Notes under the pieces: generated by a model
The model's input: the letters and a program-made list of their open reading frames with translations, nothing else
Database searches by the model: none
Told to the model about the DNA's origin: nothing
Position numbers and translations under genes: made by a program
Shown here: positions 1 through 8,346 of the stretch, in pieces
How positions within the stretch are numbered: the first letter of the stretch is position 1
Layout of the letters: each line of letters starts with the position of its first letter
DNA from: JBHJGU01 sp050331475
GTDB taxonomy: Bacteria; Pseudomonadota; Alphaproteobacteria; Caulobacterales; Maricaulaceae
Assembly (NCBI GenBank): GCA_050331475.1
Contig: JBHJGU010000010.1
Location: forward strand, 1-29,507
Reading direction: 5' to 3'
DNA length: 29,507 nucleotides

Positions 1-354
1 CCGCAAACCCGCCTGCCGCTGCGCGCCCTGTCACAGACCGACGGCTGGTGCGACGCGCCTGAAGATCGCGGATATAACCGGCTGGTCCGACGCCCCTATC
101 CCGCCTCGCACGAGGCGCTATGGCGCGAAGACGGCCGCTACGACATTCTCGTTGTCCTCGGCCATAACGACGCGCCGCCGATCAGCGCGCTGGGCAGCGC
201 TATTTTCTTGCATGTGGCGGCGGAGGACTTCCGGCCGACAGAGGGCTGCATTGCATTGGCCTTACCGGACCTACGCGATGTTTTGCACCACGCGCGCCCG
301 GGCGACGCCTTGCAGATCGCCCGCGACGGATCAGGCCGGCCGCGGCCCGAATAA
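1..354 (+). CDS. L,D-transpeptidase (YkuD-like) family protein, C-terminal part
   Basis: The frame is open from base 1 and stops at TAA 352-354, so 117 C-terminal residues are present and the start lies outside the window. The end carries the family's active-site arrangement: a GHND segment, then GSAIFLHV, then PTEGCIAL with the presumed catalytic cysteine in the TEGC motif. Proteins of this kind are exported and cross-link or modify peptidoglycan, or anchor proteins to it, through a Cys acyl-enzyme. This short variant has TEGC where classical enzymes have SHGC. It converges on yggS and the two coding ends overlap by 24 bases. The family assignment rests on the motif only; substrate cannot be told. 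Confidence 0.75.
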   Translation, partial: PQTRLPLRALSQTDGWCDAPEDRGYNRLVRRPYPASHEALWREDGRYDILVVLGHNDAPPISALGSAIFLHVAAEDFRPTEGCIALALPDLRDVLHHARPGDALQIARDGSGRPRPE

Positions 355-1008
355 GGCGGAGCCCACGCGCACAGACGTTGCGCCAAATCGAACCGCCCTA
401 TCGTAGTCCCCGCTCATGCCCATGGAGAGCCGGTCAAGCCCACACCGCTCGGCCAGGTCAGCCAACAAAGCGAAATGCGTCGCCGGCGTTTCATTGATCG
501 GCGGAATGCACATCAAACCTTCGACCGGAAGGCCATAGTCATCGCGCACGGTCCTGACAAAGACTTCGGCCTCGAGCGGCGGAACGCCTGATTTCTGGGG
601 CTCTTCGCCCGTGTTAACCTGAACGTAAAACCGTGGCGCACGGCCAAGCGCTTGAACCGCATCCGCCAAGGCGTGAGCCAGTTTGGGCCGATCTACGGTC
701 TCGATCACGTCGAACAGCGCCGCCGCGTCGGCGGCCTTATTCGATTGCAGCCCGCCGACCAGGCGCAATTCTAAATCGTTGATCCGCGCGCGACGAAACG
801 CCCAGCGGTCTTGAGCTTCTTGAACGCGGTTTTCACCGAAAACCCGCTGCCCCGCCGCTAAGGCCGCCTCCACCCGCGCCTCAGGCTGACGCTTGGACAC
901 CGCGACGAGGGTGACGGACTGGGGATCGCGGTCCGCCGCCTTCGCGTTATCGGCGATGGTTCTTAGGATAGCCGCTCGATTGGCGGCAATGTCGGGAGGG
1001 ATGCTCAT
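331..1008 (-). CDS. yggS: YggS/PipY family PLP-binding protein (PLP homeostasis)
   Basis: The 225-residue product has the length and motifs of the YggS/PROSC family: TLVAVSK with the PLP-binding lysine at residue 39, FGENRVQEA at 57-65, GGLQSNK at 85-91, and the phosphate-binding SMGMSGDY near 195-202 followed by RVGSALFG. These are fold-type III barrel proteins without known catalytic activity that buffer pyridoxal phosphate and affect amino-acid balance. The frame stays open upstream, but the family N-terminus matches the ATG at 1006-1008. That ATG lies in a CATG shared with the start of the opposite-strand ThiE-like gene. No strong ribosome binding site is visible upstream. Confidence 0.92.
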   Translation of the reverse strand: MSIPPDIAANRAAILRTIADNAKAADRDPQSVTLVAVSKRQPEARVEAALAAGQRVFGENRVQEAQDRWAFRRARINDLELRLVGGLQSNKAADAAALFDVIETVDRPKLAHALADAVQALGRAPRFYVQVNTGEEPQKSGVPPLEAEVFVRTVRDDYGLPVEGLMCIPPINETPATHFALLADLAERCGLDRLSMGMSGDYDRAVRFGATSVRVGSALFGPRPA

Positions 1009-1645
1009 GGCGCTCAATATGTCGGCCGCCGAACAGCTCGCAAGGGCGGCGGAAGACTTCAAACGCTTAGCGCTCCGGCCGTGCCTCAGGGCGCCCGCGG
1101 CGTTCGCGTTCCTCGACCCGGACCGCACGCCCGATCCGCTTGAAACGATCCATGACTTGCCAGCCGGCGTCGGCGTCGTCTGGCGCGATTTCGGCCGATC
1201 GGCTTGGCGGAGTCGTACGGGCCGGGCCGTTGCGCTTTGCCGCGCCCAGGCGCGACCCATGCTCATGGGCGCGGATGTAGCCCGCGCTTTGGAACTCCGA
1301 ATTGGCCTTCATGCGCCCGAGCGGCGCGTCGAGACGATCCGGCGGTATAGATTGGCGGGGGGATCGGGACTGGCGACAGCCGCGGCGCATTCGCCGGCGG
1401 GTTTGATCCGAGCGCGTTGTGCGGGCGCGGATCTCGCGTTTTTATCGCCGGCCTTTCCAAGCCGCAGTCCGTCGGTCAAAGATCGACCCATCTTAGGCGC
1501 TCAGGCTTGGGCGCGTTGGGCCGCCACTGTCCCGATGCCGGTTTATGCGCTTGGGGGCGTGACGGCGCAGACTGTCGGCGCTTTGCGTGCGGGACCTGTC
1601 GCCGGGCTTGCGGCCATTGACGGGTTTGCGACGGAAACCGCTTAG
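1007..1645 (+). CDS. Thiamine-phosphate synthase-like (ThiE/TenI family) protein
   Basis: The 212-residue product looks like a degenerate TIM-barrel of the ThiE/TenI group. It has HSPAG at 128-132, GADLAFLSPAFPS at 140-152 (family: GADY(I/V)xFSPVFPT) and YALGGV at 180-185 (family: YALGGI). The early part, including the usual glycine-rich and Mg/pyrophosphate-binding residues, is poorly conserved, so true thiamine phosphate synthase activity is doubtful. I chose ATG 1007 because GGGAGGG at 994-1000 lies 6 bases upstream; ATG 1019 is the alternative. It is head-to-head with yggS, sharing CATG, and its TAG overlaps the stop of the next gene by four bases. A ThiE-like gene beside yggS is a pattern I recall in Caulobacterales. 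Confidence 0.72.
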   Translation: MALNMSAAEQLARAAEDFKRLALRPCLRAPAAFAFLDPDRTPDPLETIHDLPAGVGVVWRDFGRSAWRSRTGRAVALCRAQARPMLMGADVARALELRIGLHAPERRVETIRRYRLAGGSGLATAAAHSPAGLIRARCAGADLAFLSPAFPSRSPSVKDRPILGAQAWARWAATVPMPVYALGGVTAQTVGALRAGPVAGLAAIDGFATETA

Positions 1646-2223
1646 AACCGGAATGCGGATTCTAGCTTGATTTCCGGCTCGTCCCGTTCGGGGTCTATAG
1701 AGCCGATGAAGTCTTCAGGGGCGGTCAACCGCAACTGACCGCCGACACGCATGCGTGGCGTCAAATTCCAAAACGCACCGGCGCGCAAGCCGTCAAAGTC
1801 CAGCGCCGCTTGATCCCCACCGCCTTCGAAATCCAGCGTCAAGCCAAACCGCCGCTGCGCTAAAAGCACATCTGTGTTGGTCGCCGCCGTCGTGTTCAAC
1901 GACACCCCGTTCGAAAACAGCTCTGGCGTCCGGAATGTGAAGGACTGGTACCACGGCGCCGTCACGCCGCCTTGGGCGCGATTGGCGCTGGCCAACGCCT
2001 CCAAACTTTCAAGACTGAACGAACTCGATAAACGCGTCGGATCATCGAACAAGATCGGCGCATCGAGTTCTGCGGCTAGGGTTTGGACCGGCCCCAAAGG
2101 CTCCACAATCATTGGGTCCGGCTTGGCAGGCTCTGACCTATTGTCTTGCGCCCAAGCGACCGCGCTCGTTGCGGCGAAAGCCGCAATCGCAAGCGCTGAT
2201 CGAACGGGACGCAAAACTGTCAT
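1642..2223 (-). CDS. Small secreted protein, candidate NtrZ-family periplasmic regulator
   Basis: The 193-residue product begins with a signal peptide (hydrophobic residues about 9-24, cleavage near AWA|QD). The mature part has a Pro/Glu-rich stretch, WYQSFTFRTPE, then FGLTLDFEG and AGAFWNLTPRMRVGGQLR near the C-terminus. This last segment resembles what I recall of NtrZ, a Caulobacter periplasmic protein reported to restrain the sensor kinase NtrY; it also reads like alternating beta-strands of a small outer-membrane or periplasmic beta protein ending in Phe. ATG 2221-2223 follows a GGGGAT-type ribosome site. It lies 67 bases downstream of the porin on the same strand, possibly co-transcribed. 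The NtrZ name rests on motif memory and is uncertain. Confidence 0.5.
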   Translation of the reverse strand: MTVLRPVRSALAIAAFAATSAVAWAQDNRSEPAKPDPMIVEPLGPVQTLAAELDAPILFDDPTRLSSSFSLESLEALASANRAQGGVTAPWYQSFTFRTPELFSNGVSLNTTAATNTDVLLAQRRFGLTLDFEGGGDQAALDFDGLRAGAFWNLTPRMRVGGQLRLTAPEDFIGSIDPERDEPEIKLESAFRF

Positions 2224-2290
2224 AGGATCCCCAAGGGCCAGATCGACGGGATTATAGGCTGAGAAATACTAAGCGCATGTGACGATCGCG

Positions 2291-3550
2291 TCAGAATGCG
2301 AGACCGACCTCAATAAACGCGGCGGTGCGGCTTTCAGGCGACAGAACCACGCCTGAAAAAGCCGTCTGAGGCTGAACTTGTTGTGAACGGATGACTCCAA
2401 CTCCGAAGGATGCGGCGTTTTTCACCGTGACACTGACCCCAGCGTGCAAACTATCGGCCTCAACCCCCACCAAATCGTCGCGCGCAAAACCGTATCCGAG
2501 ACCGAAAGTCGCAGGTCCCCGCACGTATCGCCCTTCGATGGCGGTGGCCTGGTAATCGCCGCTCGCCGTCGCGGCCAGCCCGTCAATACCGTTATTCGAA
2601 CGCAAATGGCTGACCGAAACGCCAAAGCCGCGCCAAATCGCATAACCGGCCGCGTCCACCGCCTGAAACCGATCGAACGGCGCCAGACCGGTATCCTCCC
2701 CCGCCCGCGTAAAACCTACGGACACACCGGTTTCCAAAGAGGCGCGCCAACGCCGCTCAAACGCCGCGACGATTTCGACGACCTGATTATGCTGAGGGCT
2801 GAGCGGGTCCCCATTGTCTAAATTGATCTCGCGGGGGCAGGCGTCGACCCCGCAGGCTTCTAAGTCTGGAGTGAACGAAACGCCGATCTGAGCGCCAAGA
2901 TAGCGCGGGCTTAAATAGCTGACTTTGAACGACGGTCCGGACAAATCGTTATCTGTCTTCACCGCGGCCAGACCTGTGGGATCCACCGCACCGTCGTCAG
3001 CATTGACTAGAACGAACGTCGCGGGGGGCCGGGCGGCAAGCAGGGCGGCCGCGCCCTCCTCCCGCCCCGCTATCACCTCCCCCCAGGGAGCGCGCAGAAA
3101 TACGAACGCGTCCTCGGCCTGAACCTGGGTTCTGAAACTGTCCGCCGTCCCGTCCACGAATAACCCGCTCGCCGGCGCGGCGACGGGCACGGTGGCGCCG
3201 TCGAACACGACACTGGGGCATTCCGCGAGCGCGGCCGGACAGTCACCCGCCAAACCGCCAAAGCCGCGTCGCCCGGAATCGTCTTGCGCGCGCACCTGCA
3301 AGCCAGCGCCCAGGGTCCAGCCATTGTCGAGTACCAGGCGGGCTTCGCCGTGAAGCTCAGCATCCCACAACAGCCGGTCGGGCGCATCGATCTCGTTCAA
3401 GCCCGCCACCGTATAAACCGAACCGCCGCCGGATAAATCGACCCGGCCGAGCTGAACGGTCCGATCCGCCCTCGCCGATCCGCATACCGTCACAATACAA
3501 ATGGCGGCGGCGAGCGCCTGCGCGCTCAGGATGAAGATCGGCCTCGACAC
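2291..3550 (-). CDS. Outer-membrane porin
   Basis: The 419-residue product starts with a signal peptide (hydrophobic to about residue 24, cleavage near ARA|D). It continues with alternating polar and hydrophobic beta-strands and Gly/Asp-rich loops, and ends in EVGLAF with a terminal Phe, as in trimeric Gram-negative porins recognised by the BAM complex. Segments such as GWTLGAGLQVR, FRTQVQAEDAFVFLRAPWGE (porin loop 3 style) and FGLGYGF fit an alphaproteobacterial general porin. Four cysteines occur in two predicted loop segments, which is unusual. The start is GTG 3548-3550, preceded by GAGGGA. The upstream gap of about 110 bases to the divergent DUF3576 gene must hold both promoters. Solute preference is not evident. 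Confidence 0.85.
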   Translation of the reverse strand: MSRPIFILSAQALAAAICIVTVCGSARADRTVQLGRVDLSGGGSVYTVAGLNEIDAPDRLLWDAELHGEARLVLDNGWTLGAGLQVRAQDDSGRRGFGGLAGDCPAALAECPSVVFDGATVPVAAPASGLFVDGTADSFRTQVQAEDAFVFLRAPWGEVIAGREEGAAALLAARPPATFVLVNADDGAVDPTGLAAVKTDNDLSGPSFKVSYLSPRYLGAQIGVSFTPDLEACGVDACPREINLDNGDPLSPQHNQVVEIVAAFERRWRASLETGVSVGFTRAGEDTGLAPFDRFQAVDAAGYAIWRGFGVSVSHLRSNNGIDGLAATASGDYQATAIEGRYVRGPATFGLGYGFARDDLVGVEADSLHAGVSVTVKNAASFGVGVIRSQQVQPQTAFSGVVLSPESRTAAFIEVGLAF

Positions 3551-3660
3551 GGCTGTCCCTCGCGTCCCACCCGCGCTCGGCGCTGGCGTCCTAAAGACGC
3601 CATGATATACACGCCTTTTAAGACCGGGGCGTTAGCATGCAAACAAAGGAGAGGCGGCCC

Positions 3661-4146
3661 ATGTTGGGACGCGGAAAGACCGTGTGGGGTTTGGCGGCGG
3701 CGAGCGTGGCGCTGTCTGGGTGTTTGGGCGGCCGGGACGATGACCGCGCCGCGCGCGGCGAACCTGTGACGGTGTCTTCTGGCGGCGTGTTGGGCTTTGG
3801 GGGCGATGATGTGCCCTTTGGCCTCGGCGTGAACGCGTTTTTGTGGCGCGCGTCGCTGGACACGTTGAATTTTCTGCCGATCGCGCAAGCCGACCCCTAT
3901 GGCGGACTGATCTTGACCGATTGGTACGTCAATCCGGAAATCGCCGGCGAGCGGTTCAAGGCCCAGGTTTATATTCTGGACACGCGGCTCAGAGCGGACG
4001 CGCTCAGCGTTGCGGTGTTCAAACAGGTGCGTGACGGTCAAGGCGGTTGGCTGGACACCGCCGTGGATCCCGATACGCCGATTTCGATCGAAAACGCCAT
4101 TTTGACGCGGGCGCGCCAGCTGCGCATCGCGACCTTAGACGACTAA
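3661..4146 (+). CDS. DUF3576 family lipoprotein
   Basis: The 161-residue product has a lipoprotein signal ending in LSGC with the lipidated Cys at 21, so it is expected to be membrane-anchored in the periplasm. The mature part contains GVNAFLWRASLDTLNF, then ADPYGGLILTDWY and AQVYILDTRLRADALSVAVF, the recognisable core of the alphaproteobacterial DUF3576 family, whose function I do not know. ATG 3661 is preferred to ATG 3637 because it starts directly at the signal peptide; GGAG lies at about 3646-3649. leuS follows after 9 bases on the same strand, an arrangement I associate with this family, so both are probably co-transcribed. Confidence 0.85.
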   Translation: MLGRGKTVWGLAAASVALSGCLGGRDDDRAARGEPVTVSSGGVLGFGGDDVPFGLGVNAFLWRASLDTLNFLPIAQADPYGGLILTDWYVNPEIAGERFKAQVYILDTRLRADALSVAVFKQVRDGQGGWLDTAVDPDTPISIENAILTRARQLRIATLDD

Positions 4147-4155
4147 GCCTCGATT

Positions 4156-6765
4156 ATGAGCGCGCGGTATAATCCCAAAGAAGCCGAACCGAAATGGCGC
4201 GCCGCTTGGGCCAAGGCGAACGCCTTCGCCGCACCGAAAGCGGCGGACGCGGGCGATGGGCCGAAATACTATGTGCTCGAGATGTTTCCTTATCCGTCCG
4301 GGCGCATTCACGTCGGCCATTCGCGCAACTACGCCATGGGCGATGTGGTGGCGCGGTACAAGCGCGCGCGGGGGTTCAACGTCCTCCATCCCATGGGCTG
4401 GGATGCGTTTGGCATGCCCGCGGAAAACGCCGCGATGGCGCGCGGGGTGCACCCCGGGGATTGGACCTACGCCAATATCGACGCCATGCGCGATCAGCTC
4501 AAACTTCTGGGCTTGTCGATCGATTGGGACCGGGAGTTCGCCACCTGCGATCCGGGCTATTACACGCACCAACAAGCGATCTTCCTCGCCTTCCTCAAAG
4601 CGGGCTTAGTCTACCGCAAATCTTCGAAGGTGAATTGGCATCCGGTGGACCACACCCTGCTAGCCAATGAGCAAGTCAATCACGGCAAAGGCTGGCGATC
4701 CGGCGCACCCGTGGAGACGCGCGAGCTGCAGCAATGGTTCTTTCGCATCACCGATTACGCGGAGGATTTGCTGTCCGCCATCGAAGGCTTAGAGCGCTGG
4801 CCAGACAAGGTCCGCACCATGCAGGCCAATTGGATCGGCAAGAGCCGCGGGGCGAATATTCGCTGGCCGATAGTCGACGCAGCCGTCGCCGAGACCGAGG
4901 CGATCGAAGTGTTCACCACCCGCCCGGATACGCTCTATGGCGCGAGCTTTTTGGCGCTTGCGCCCGACCATCCGGTGACCAAAGCGATCGCGGCGACCCG
5001 GCCCGAGGTGAAAACTTTCATCGAGAAAGCCGGACAACTCGGCACCTCCGAGGCGGACATTGAGAAGGAGGAAAAGTTCGGCGTCGATCTGGGGATTAAG
5101 GTTCAACATCCGTTCGATCCGAATTGGACCTTGCCCGTCTGGACAGCGAACTTCGTGCTCTCCAGCTATGGGACCGGCGCCGTGTTCGGCTCGCCAGCGG
5201 GCGACCAACGGGATCTGGATTTCGCCCGAAAATACGATTTGCCGGTCAATCCGGTGGTGTTGCCCCCCGGCGCGGACGCAGAGACCCATGAGATCGAGGA
5301 CGAGGCCTATACCGGGCCCGGAACGATTTATAACTCGGACTTCCTCAACGGCTTATCGACGACCGACGCCATTGCGGCGGCCATCGACAAGCTCGAGACG
5401 CTGGGGTTAGGCGAAGGCACGACCACCTTTCGCCTGCGCGATTGGGGCGTGTCGAGGCAGCGCTATTGGGGGTGCCCGATCCCGGTCATCCATTGCGACA
5501 CGTGCGGCGTCGTCCCGGTTCCGGCTGAAGACCTGCCGGTCGAGCTGCCCAAGGATGTGAGCTTTGACGCCCCTGGGAACCCGCTCGACCGCCATCCCAC
5601 CTGGAAACACGTCGCCTGCCCGCAATGCGGCAAGCCGGCGGTGCGCGAGACTGACACACTGGACACCTTTGTGGATAGCGCATGGTATTTCGCCCGTTTC
5701 TGCGCGCCTTGGCTCGAAGACGCGCCGTTGAGCGAAACCGAATGCGCCTATTGGCTGCCGGTGGATCAATATGTCGGTGGGGTGGAGCATGCGGTGCTTC
5801 ATCTGCTTTATGCGCGGTTTTTTATGCGCGCGTTGCACAAGGCTGGGGTTTTGGCGCGGGATTTGGACGAGCCGTTCGCAGGGCTGTTCACCCAAGGCAT
5901 GGTCACCCACGAGACCTATAAAACCGCCGCCGGCCAATGGGTCGGCCCCGAAGAGATCGTGATCGACACAAACGGTGACGCCCGGTCGGCCAAAACCCTG
6001 GACGATGGCGCGCCTGTTGTGATCGGCGCAGTCGAGAAAATGTCTAAGTCCAAGCGGAACGTTGTCGATCTGGACGCCTTCGTGCAGGACTATGGTGCCG
6101 ATGTGGCCCGTTGGTTCGTGCTCTCCGATAGCCCGCCTGAGCGCGACGTGGAGTGGAGCGATGCTGGCGTTGAGGGCGCCTGGCGCTTCGTACAACGGGT
6201 CTGGGCGGCTGCGGACGCTTTGCCGGACGCCGCGCCGGATCCTCTCTCCCCTGTCGGCGAGGTCGATGGCCCCGCACTGAAACTGCGCAAACAGACCCAT
6301 AAAACCATTCTAGCCGTCACCGATGCGATCGAAGGGTTTCGGTTTAACTCCGCGGTGGCGGCGATTTATGAATTCGTCAACGCGCTTCGGACATCGGCTG
6401 AGTTGACGGACGCGGACGGTCTCGCGGCGAGGGCGGAGGCCCTAGGCGCGCTTGGACGGTTAATTGCGCCGTTTACGCCGCACTTGGCGGAGGAGGTTTG
6501 GGCCCGGATCGGCGGAACGGGCCTGGTTTGCCAGGCCGCTTGGCCCCAGGCGGACGCGAGCCTGGCCCGCGACGATATGATCGTCTTGCCAATCCAAGTG
6601 AATGGTAAAAAACGCGCCGAATTGGAGGCGCCGCGCGGGCTTTCGGCGGAAGACGCCGAGGCGCGCGCTTTAGAGACGCCAAAGGTTCAAGCCGCAATTG
6701 CAGGTCTGACGGTGCGAAAAGTGGTCGTCGTGCCGGATCGGATCGTCAACATCGTTGCGAAGTAG
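4156..6765 (+). CDS. leuS: Leucyl-tRNA synthetase
   Basis: This 869-residue class I synthetase charges tRNA-Leu in the cytoplasm. The HIGH motif is HVGH within YPSGRIHVGHSRNY (about 47-60) and the KMSKS motif is KMSKSKRN. The CP1 editing domain has FTTRPDTLYG and GTGAVFGSPAGDQRD, where the aspartate needed for editing-site recognition is kept (residue 350), but the preceding residue, usually His, is Gly (349). A zinc-type domain is suggested by CDTCG and CPQCG. Length and order of domains are normal. It follows the DUF3576 gene by 9 bases and precedes lptE by 10, forming a four-gene run with holA. ATG 4156 starts exactly at the conserved SARYNPKEAEPKW N-terminus. Confidence 0.98.
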   Translation: MSARYNPKEAEPKWRAAWAKANAFAAPKAADAGDGPKYYVLEMFPYPSGRIHVGHSRNYAMGDVVARYKRARGFNVLHPMGWDAFGMPAENAAMARGVHPGDWTYANIDAMRDQLKLLGLSIDWDREFATCDPGYYTHQQAIFLAFLKAGLVYRKSSKVNWHPVDHTLLANEQVNHGKGWRSGAPVETRELQQWFFRITDYAEDLLSAIEGLERWPDKVRTMQANWIGKSRGANIRWPIVDAAVAETEAIEVFTTRPDTLYGASFLALAPDHPVTKAIAATRPEVKTFIEKAGQLGTSEADIEKEEKFGVDLGIKVQHPFDPNWTLPVWTANFVLSSYGTGAVFGSPAGDQRDLDFARKYDLPVNPVVLPPGADAETHEIEDEAYTGPGTIYNSDFLNGLSTTDAIAAAIDKLETLGLGEGTTTFRLRDWGVSRQRYWGCPIPVIHCDTCGVVPVPAEDLPVELPKDVSFDAPGNPLDRHPTWKHVACPQCGKPAVRETDTLDTFVDSAWYFARFCAPWLEDAPLSETECAYWLPVDQYVGGVEHAVLHLLYARFFMRALHKAGVLARDLDEPFAGLFTQGMVTHETYKTAAGQWVGPEEIVIDTNGDARSAKTLDDGAPVVIGAVEKMSKSKRNVVDLDAFVQDYGADVARWFVLSDSPPERDVEWSDAGVEGAWRFVQRVWAAADALPDAAPDPLSPVGEVDGPALKLRKQTHKTILAVTDAIEGFRFNSAVAAIYEFVNALRTSAELTDADGLAARAEALGALGRLIAPFTPHLAEEVWARIGGTGLVCQAAWPQADASLARDDMIVLPIQVNGKKRAELEAPRGLSAEDAEARALETPKVQAAIAGLTVRKVVVVPDRIVNIVAK

Positions 6766-6775
6766 GGGGGTAAGC

Positions 6776-7285
6776 ATGAACGGTTGGATGGGCGCTGGCC
6801 TCCTTGTGGCGAGTTTGAGCCTCGCGGCGTGCGGTTTCCAACCACTATACGCCGAACGGAGCGGCGTGACCGAACGACTCTCCCAAGTCGGATTCGTCGC
6901 GCCTGAAAGCGATGTCGGCTTCGCGCTTCAGCAAGAGCTGGTCAATCGCGTGGGCGTCCAACCGACCGCGAACAACACGCCCTACCGGCTCGAAGTTCAG
7001 GTCCGCGAAGGCCGCCAGATCGCGGGCTTGCGCGCGGATCGCGCCACGACGCGGGTAAACTTGATCCTCGGCGGCGCATACGCGCTTATCGATAACGCCA
7101 CGGGTGAAGTCGTTTTGGACGGCGAAGGCCGCTCATTTGTGTCCTTTGATGTGCCCGATGAACCCTACGCCTCGGTGATTGTCGAGTTTGACGCGCGCGA
7201 GCGCGCGGTCGCTGAACTCGCCGACCAAATTCGCGGCCGATTGGCGATCTATTTCAACAAGACCCCGTCGTCGCTGGCGTCATGA
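6776..7285 (+). CDS. lptE: LPS assembly lipoprotein LptE
   Basis: The 169-residue product has a lipoprotein signal ending in LAAC, with the lipidated Cys at 19, directly followed by GFQPLYA, the usual LptE N-terminal signature. LptE plugs the LptD barrel in the outer membrane and helps deliver lipopolysaccharide to the surface. The start ATG 6776 follows a G-rich ribosome site (AGGGGGG, 6764-6770) just after the leuS stop; an earlier in-frame start inside leuS is unlikely because it would bury the signal peptide. The stop overlaps the holA start as ATGA. LptE is poorly conserved, so the call rests on the signal, length and the leuS-lptE-holA order. Confidence 0.88.
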   Translation: MNGWMGAGLLVASLSLAACGFQPLYAERSGVTERLSQVGFVAPESDVGFALQQELVNRVGVQPTANNTPYRLEVQVREGRQIAGLRADRATTRVNLILGGAYALIDNATGEVVLDGEGRSFVSFDVPDEPYASVIVEFDARERAVAELADQIRGRLAIYFNKTPSSLAS

Positions 7286-8328
7286 AGCTCAGCGGCGCGG
7301 GCGTCGACAAAGCCCTTCGGTCGCCCGACCCGCAGATCTCCGGTTATTTGTTGTTCGGACCGGATCGGGGCTTGGTGCGATCGCGCGCCGCGGTCGTGTT
7401 CGGCGCGCTCGCCACAGACCTCAACGACCCGTTCAAAACAGCCACCCTCGGCGAAGACACACTAAAGTCCGATCCCGCGGCCTTGGCGGACGAAATGGCC
7501 GCGCCTGCGCTTACCGGCGGGGACCGTGTTCTGCGTTTAGTTTTAAATACCGACACTTTGGGCGGGGCGTGCGCGACCCTTTTTGGGGACATTGATGCGG
7601 GTGAGTTCAAACCCGCAGCCCGGATCGTGATCGAAGCCGGCGATCTCAGCCCGCGCTCGAAGCTTCGCCAAGCCTTTGAAAAAGCGAAATGCACCGCCGC
7701 AATCGGCTGTTATCCGCCCGGCGCTCGCGATCTCGCGCGCTTGGCCACCGAACGGTTAGACCGGTGGAAAGTGCGCCTTGCAAGCGCTGCGCAAGACGCG
7801 CTCATCGAGCGCCTGCCCGCCGATCATGGCCTGGCGCTCCAAGAACTCGACAAGCTCGCGCTCTATGTCGGGGTTGCAGGCGGCGAAGCGACTTTGACGG
7901 ATATTGACGCCGTGATCGCGCCTGACGGCGGGGCGGGGGGCGACGCCCTCGCTTCGGCGGCGTTTTCTGGAGCGGTGGCGGATGTGGACGCCGGCGTGCG
8001 CCGCGCTTTGAACCAAGGCGTTGCGCCCGTTGGTTTGATCCGGCAATTGGCCCGTCACGGCGATCGCCTGTCGGAGGCCGCAAATCTGATCGCCCAAGGC
8101 GCGGGAACCGACGCGGCGCTGCGCGCCCTTAATCCGCCGGTGTTCAAAATGCAGGTCGCCGCCTTCACCGCCCAATTACGCACCTGGTCCGCGGACCGGC
8201 TGGCCCGGTTGATGCGCCACATCTATGAGACCGAAGCAGCCCTTAAAACCTCGGGCGCGCCGGATCGGGCGCTCATCTCCATGCTTTATCTCGACGTGGC
8301 GCGGGCGGGCGCTCGTCCGCGCCGATAA
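7282..8328 (+). CDS. holA: DNA polymerase III delta subunit (clamp loader)
   Basis: The 348-residue product is the right size for the delta subunit that opens the beta sliding clamp. It begins with the typical arrangement of an early GYLLFGPDRGLVRSRA segment and later has the family's AAIGCYPPGARDLARLA and LQELDKLALYVG segments and a helical C-terminal collar ending LISMLYLDVARAG. Clamp-loader delta proteins carry no Walker motif, and none is seen here. ATG 7282 overlaps the lptE stop as ATGA, implying translational coupling. It converges on parB with an 18-base gap and no clear terminator between them. Confidence 0.93.
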   Translation: MKLSGAGVDKALRSPDPQISGYLLFGPDRGLVRSRAAVVFGALATDLNDPFKTATLGEDTLKSDPAALADEMAAPALTGGDRVLRLVLNTDTLGGACATLFGDIDAGEFKPAARIVIEAGDLSPRSKLRQAFEKAKCTAAIGCYPPGARDLARLATERLDRWKVRLASAAQDALIERLPADHGLALQELDKLALYVGVAGGEATLTDIDAVIAPDGGAGGDALASAAFSGAVADVDAGVRRALNQGVAPVGLIRQLARHGDRLSEAANLIAQGAGTDAALRALNPPVFKMQVAAFTAQLRTWSADRLARLMRHIYETEAALKTSGAPDRALISMLYLDVARAGARPRR

Positions 8329-8346
8329 CCACGCGCCGACAATCGG

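Noticed and set aside
5407..6300. Long 297-residue antisense frame in leuS
   Set aside because: It is an antisense shadow of a well-conserved gene in GC-rich DNA; the composition is His/Arg-rich with no recognisable motif.
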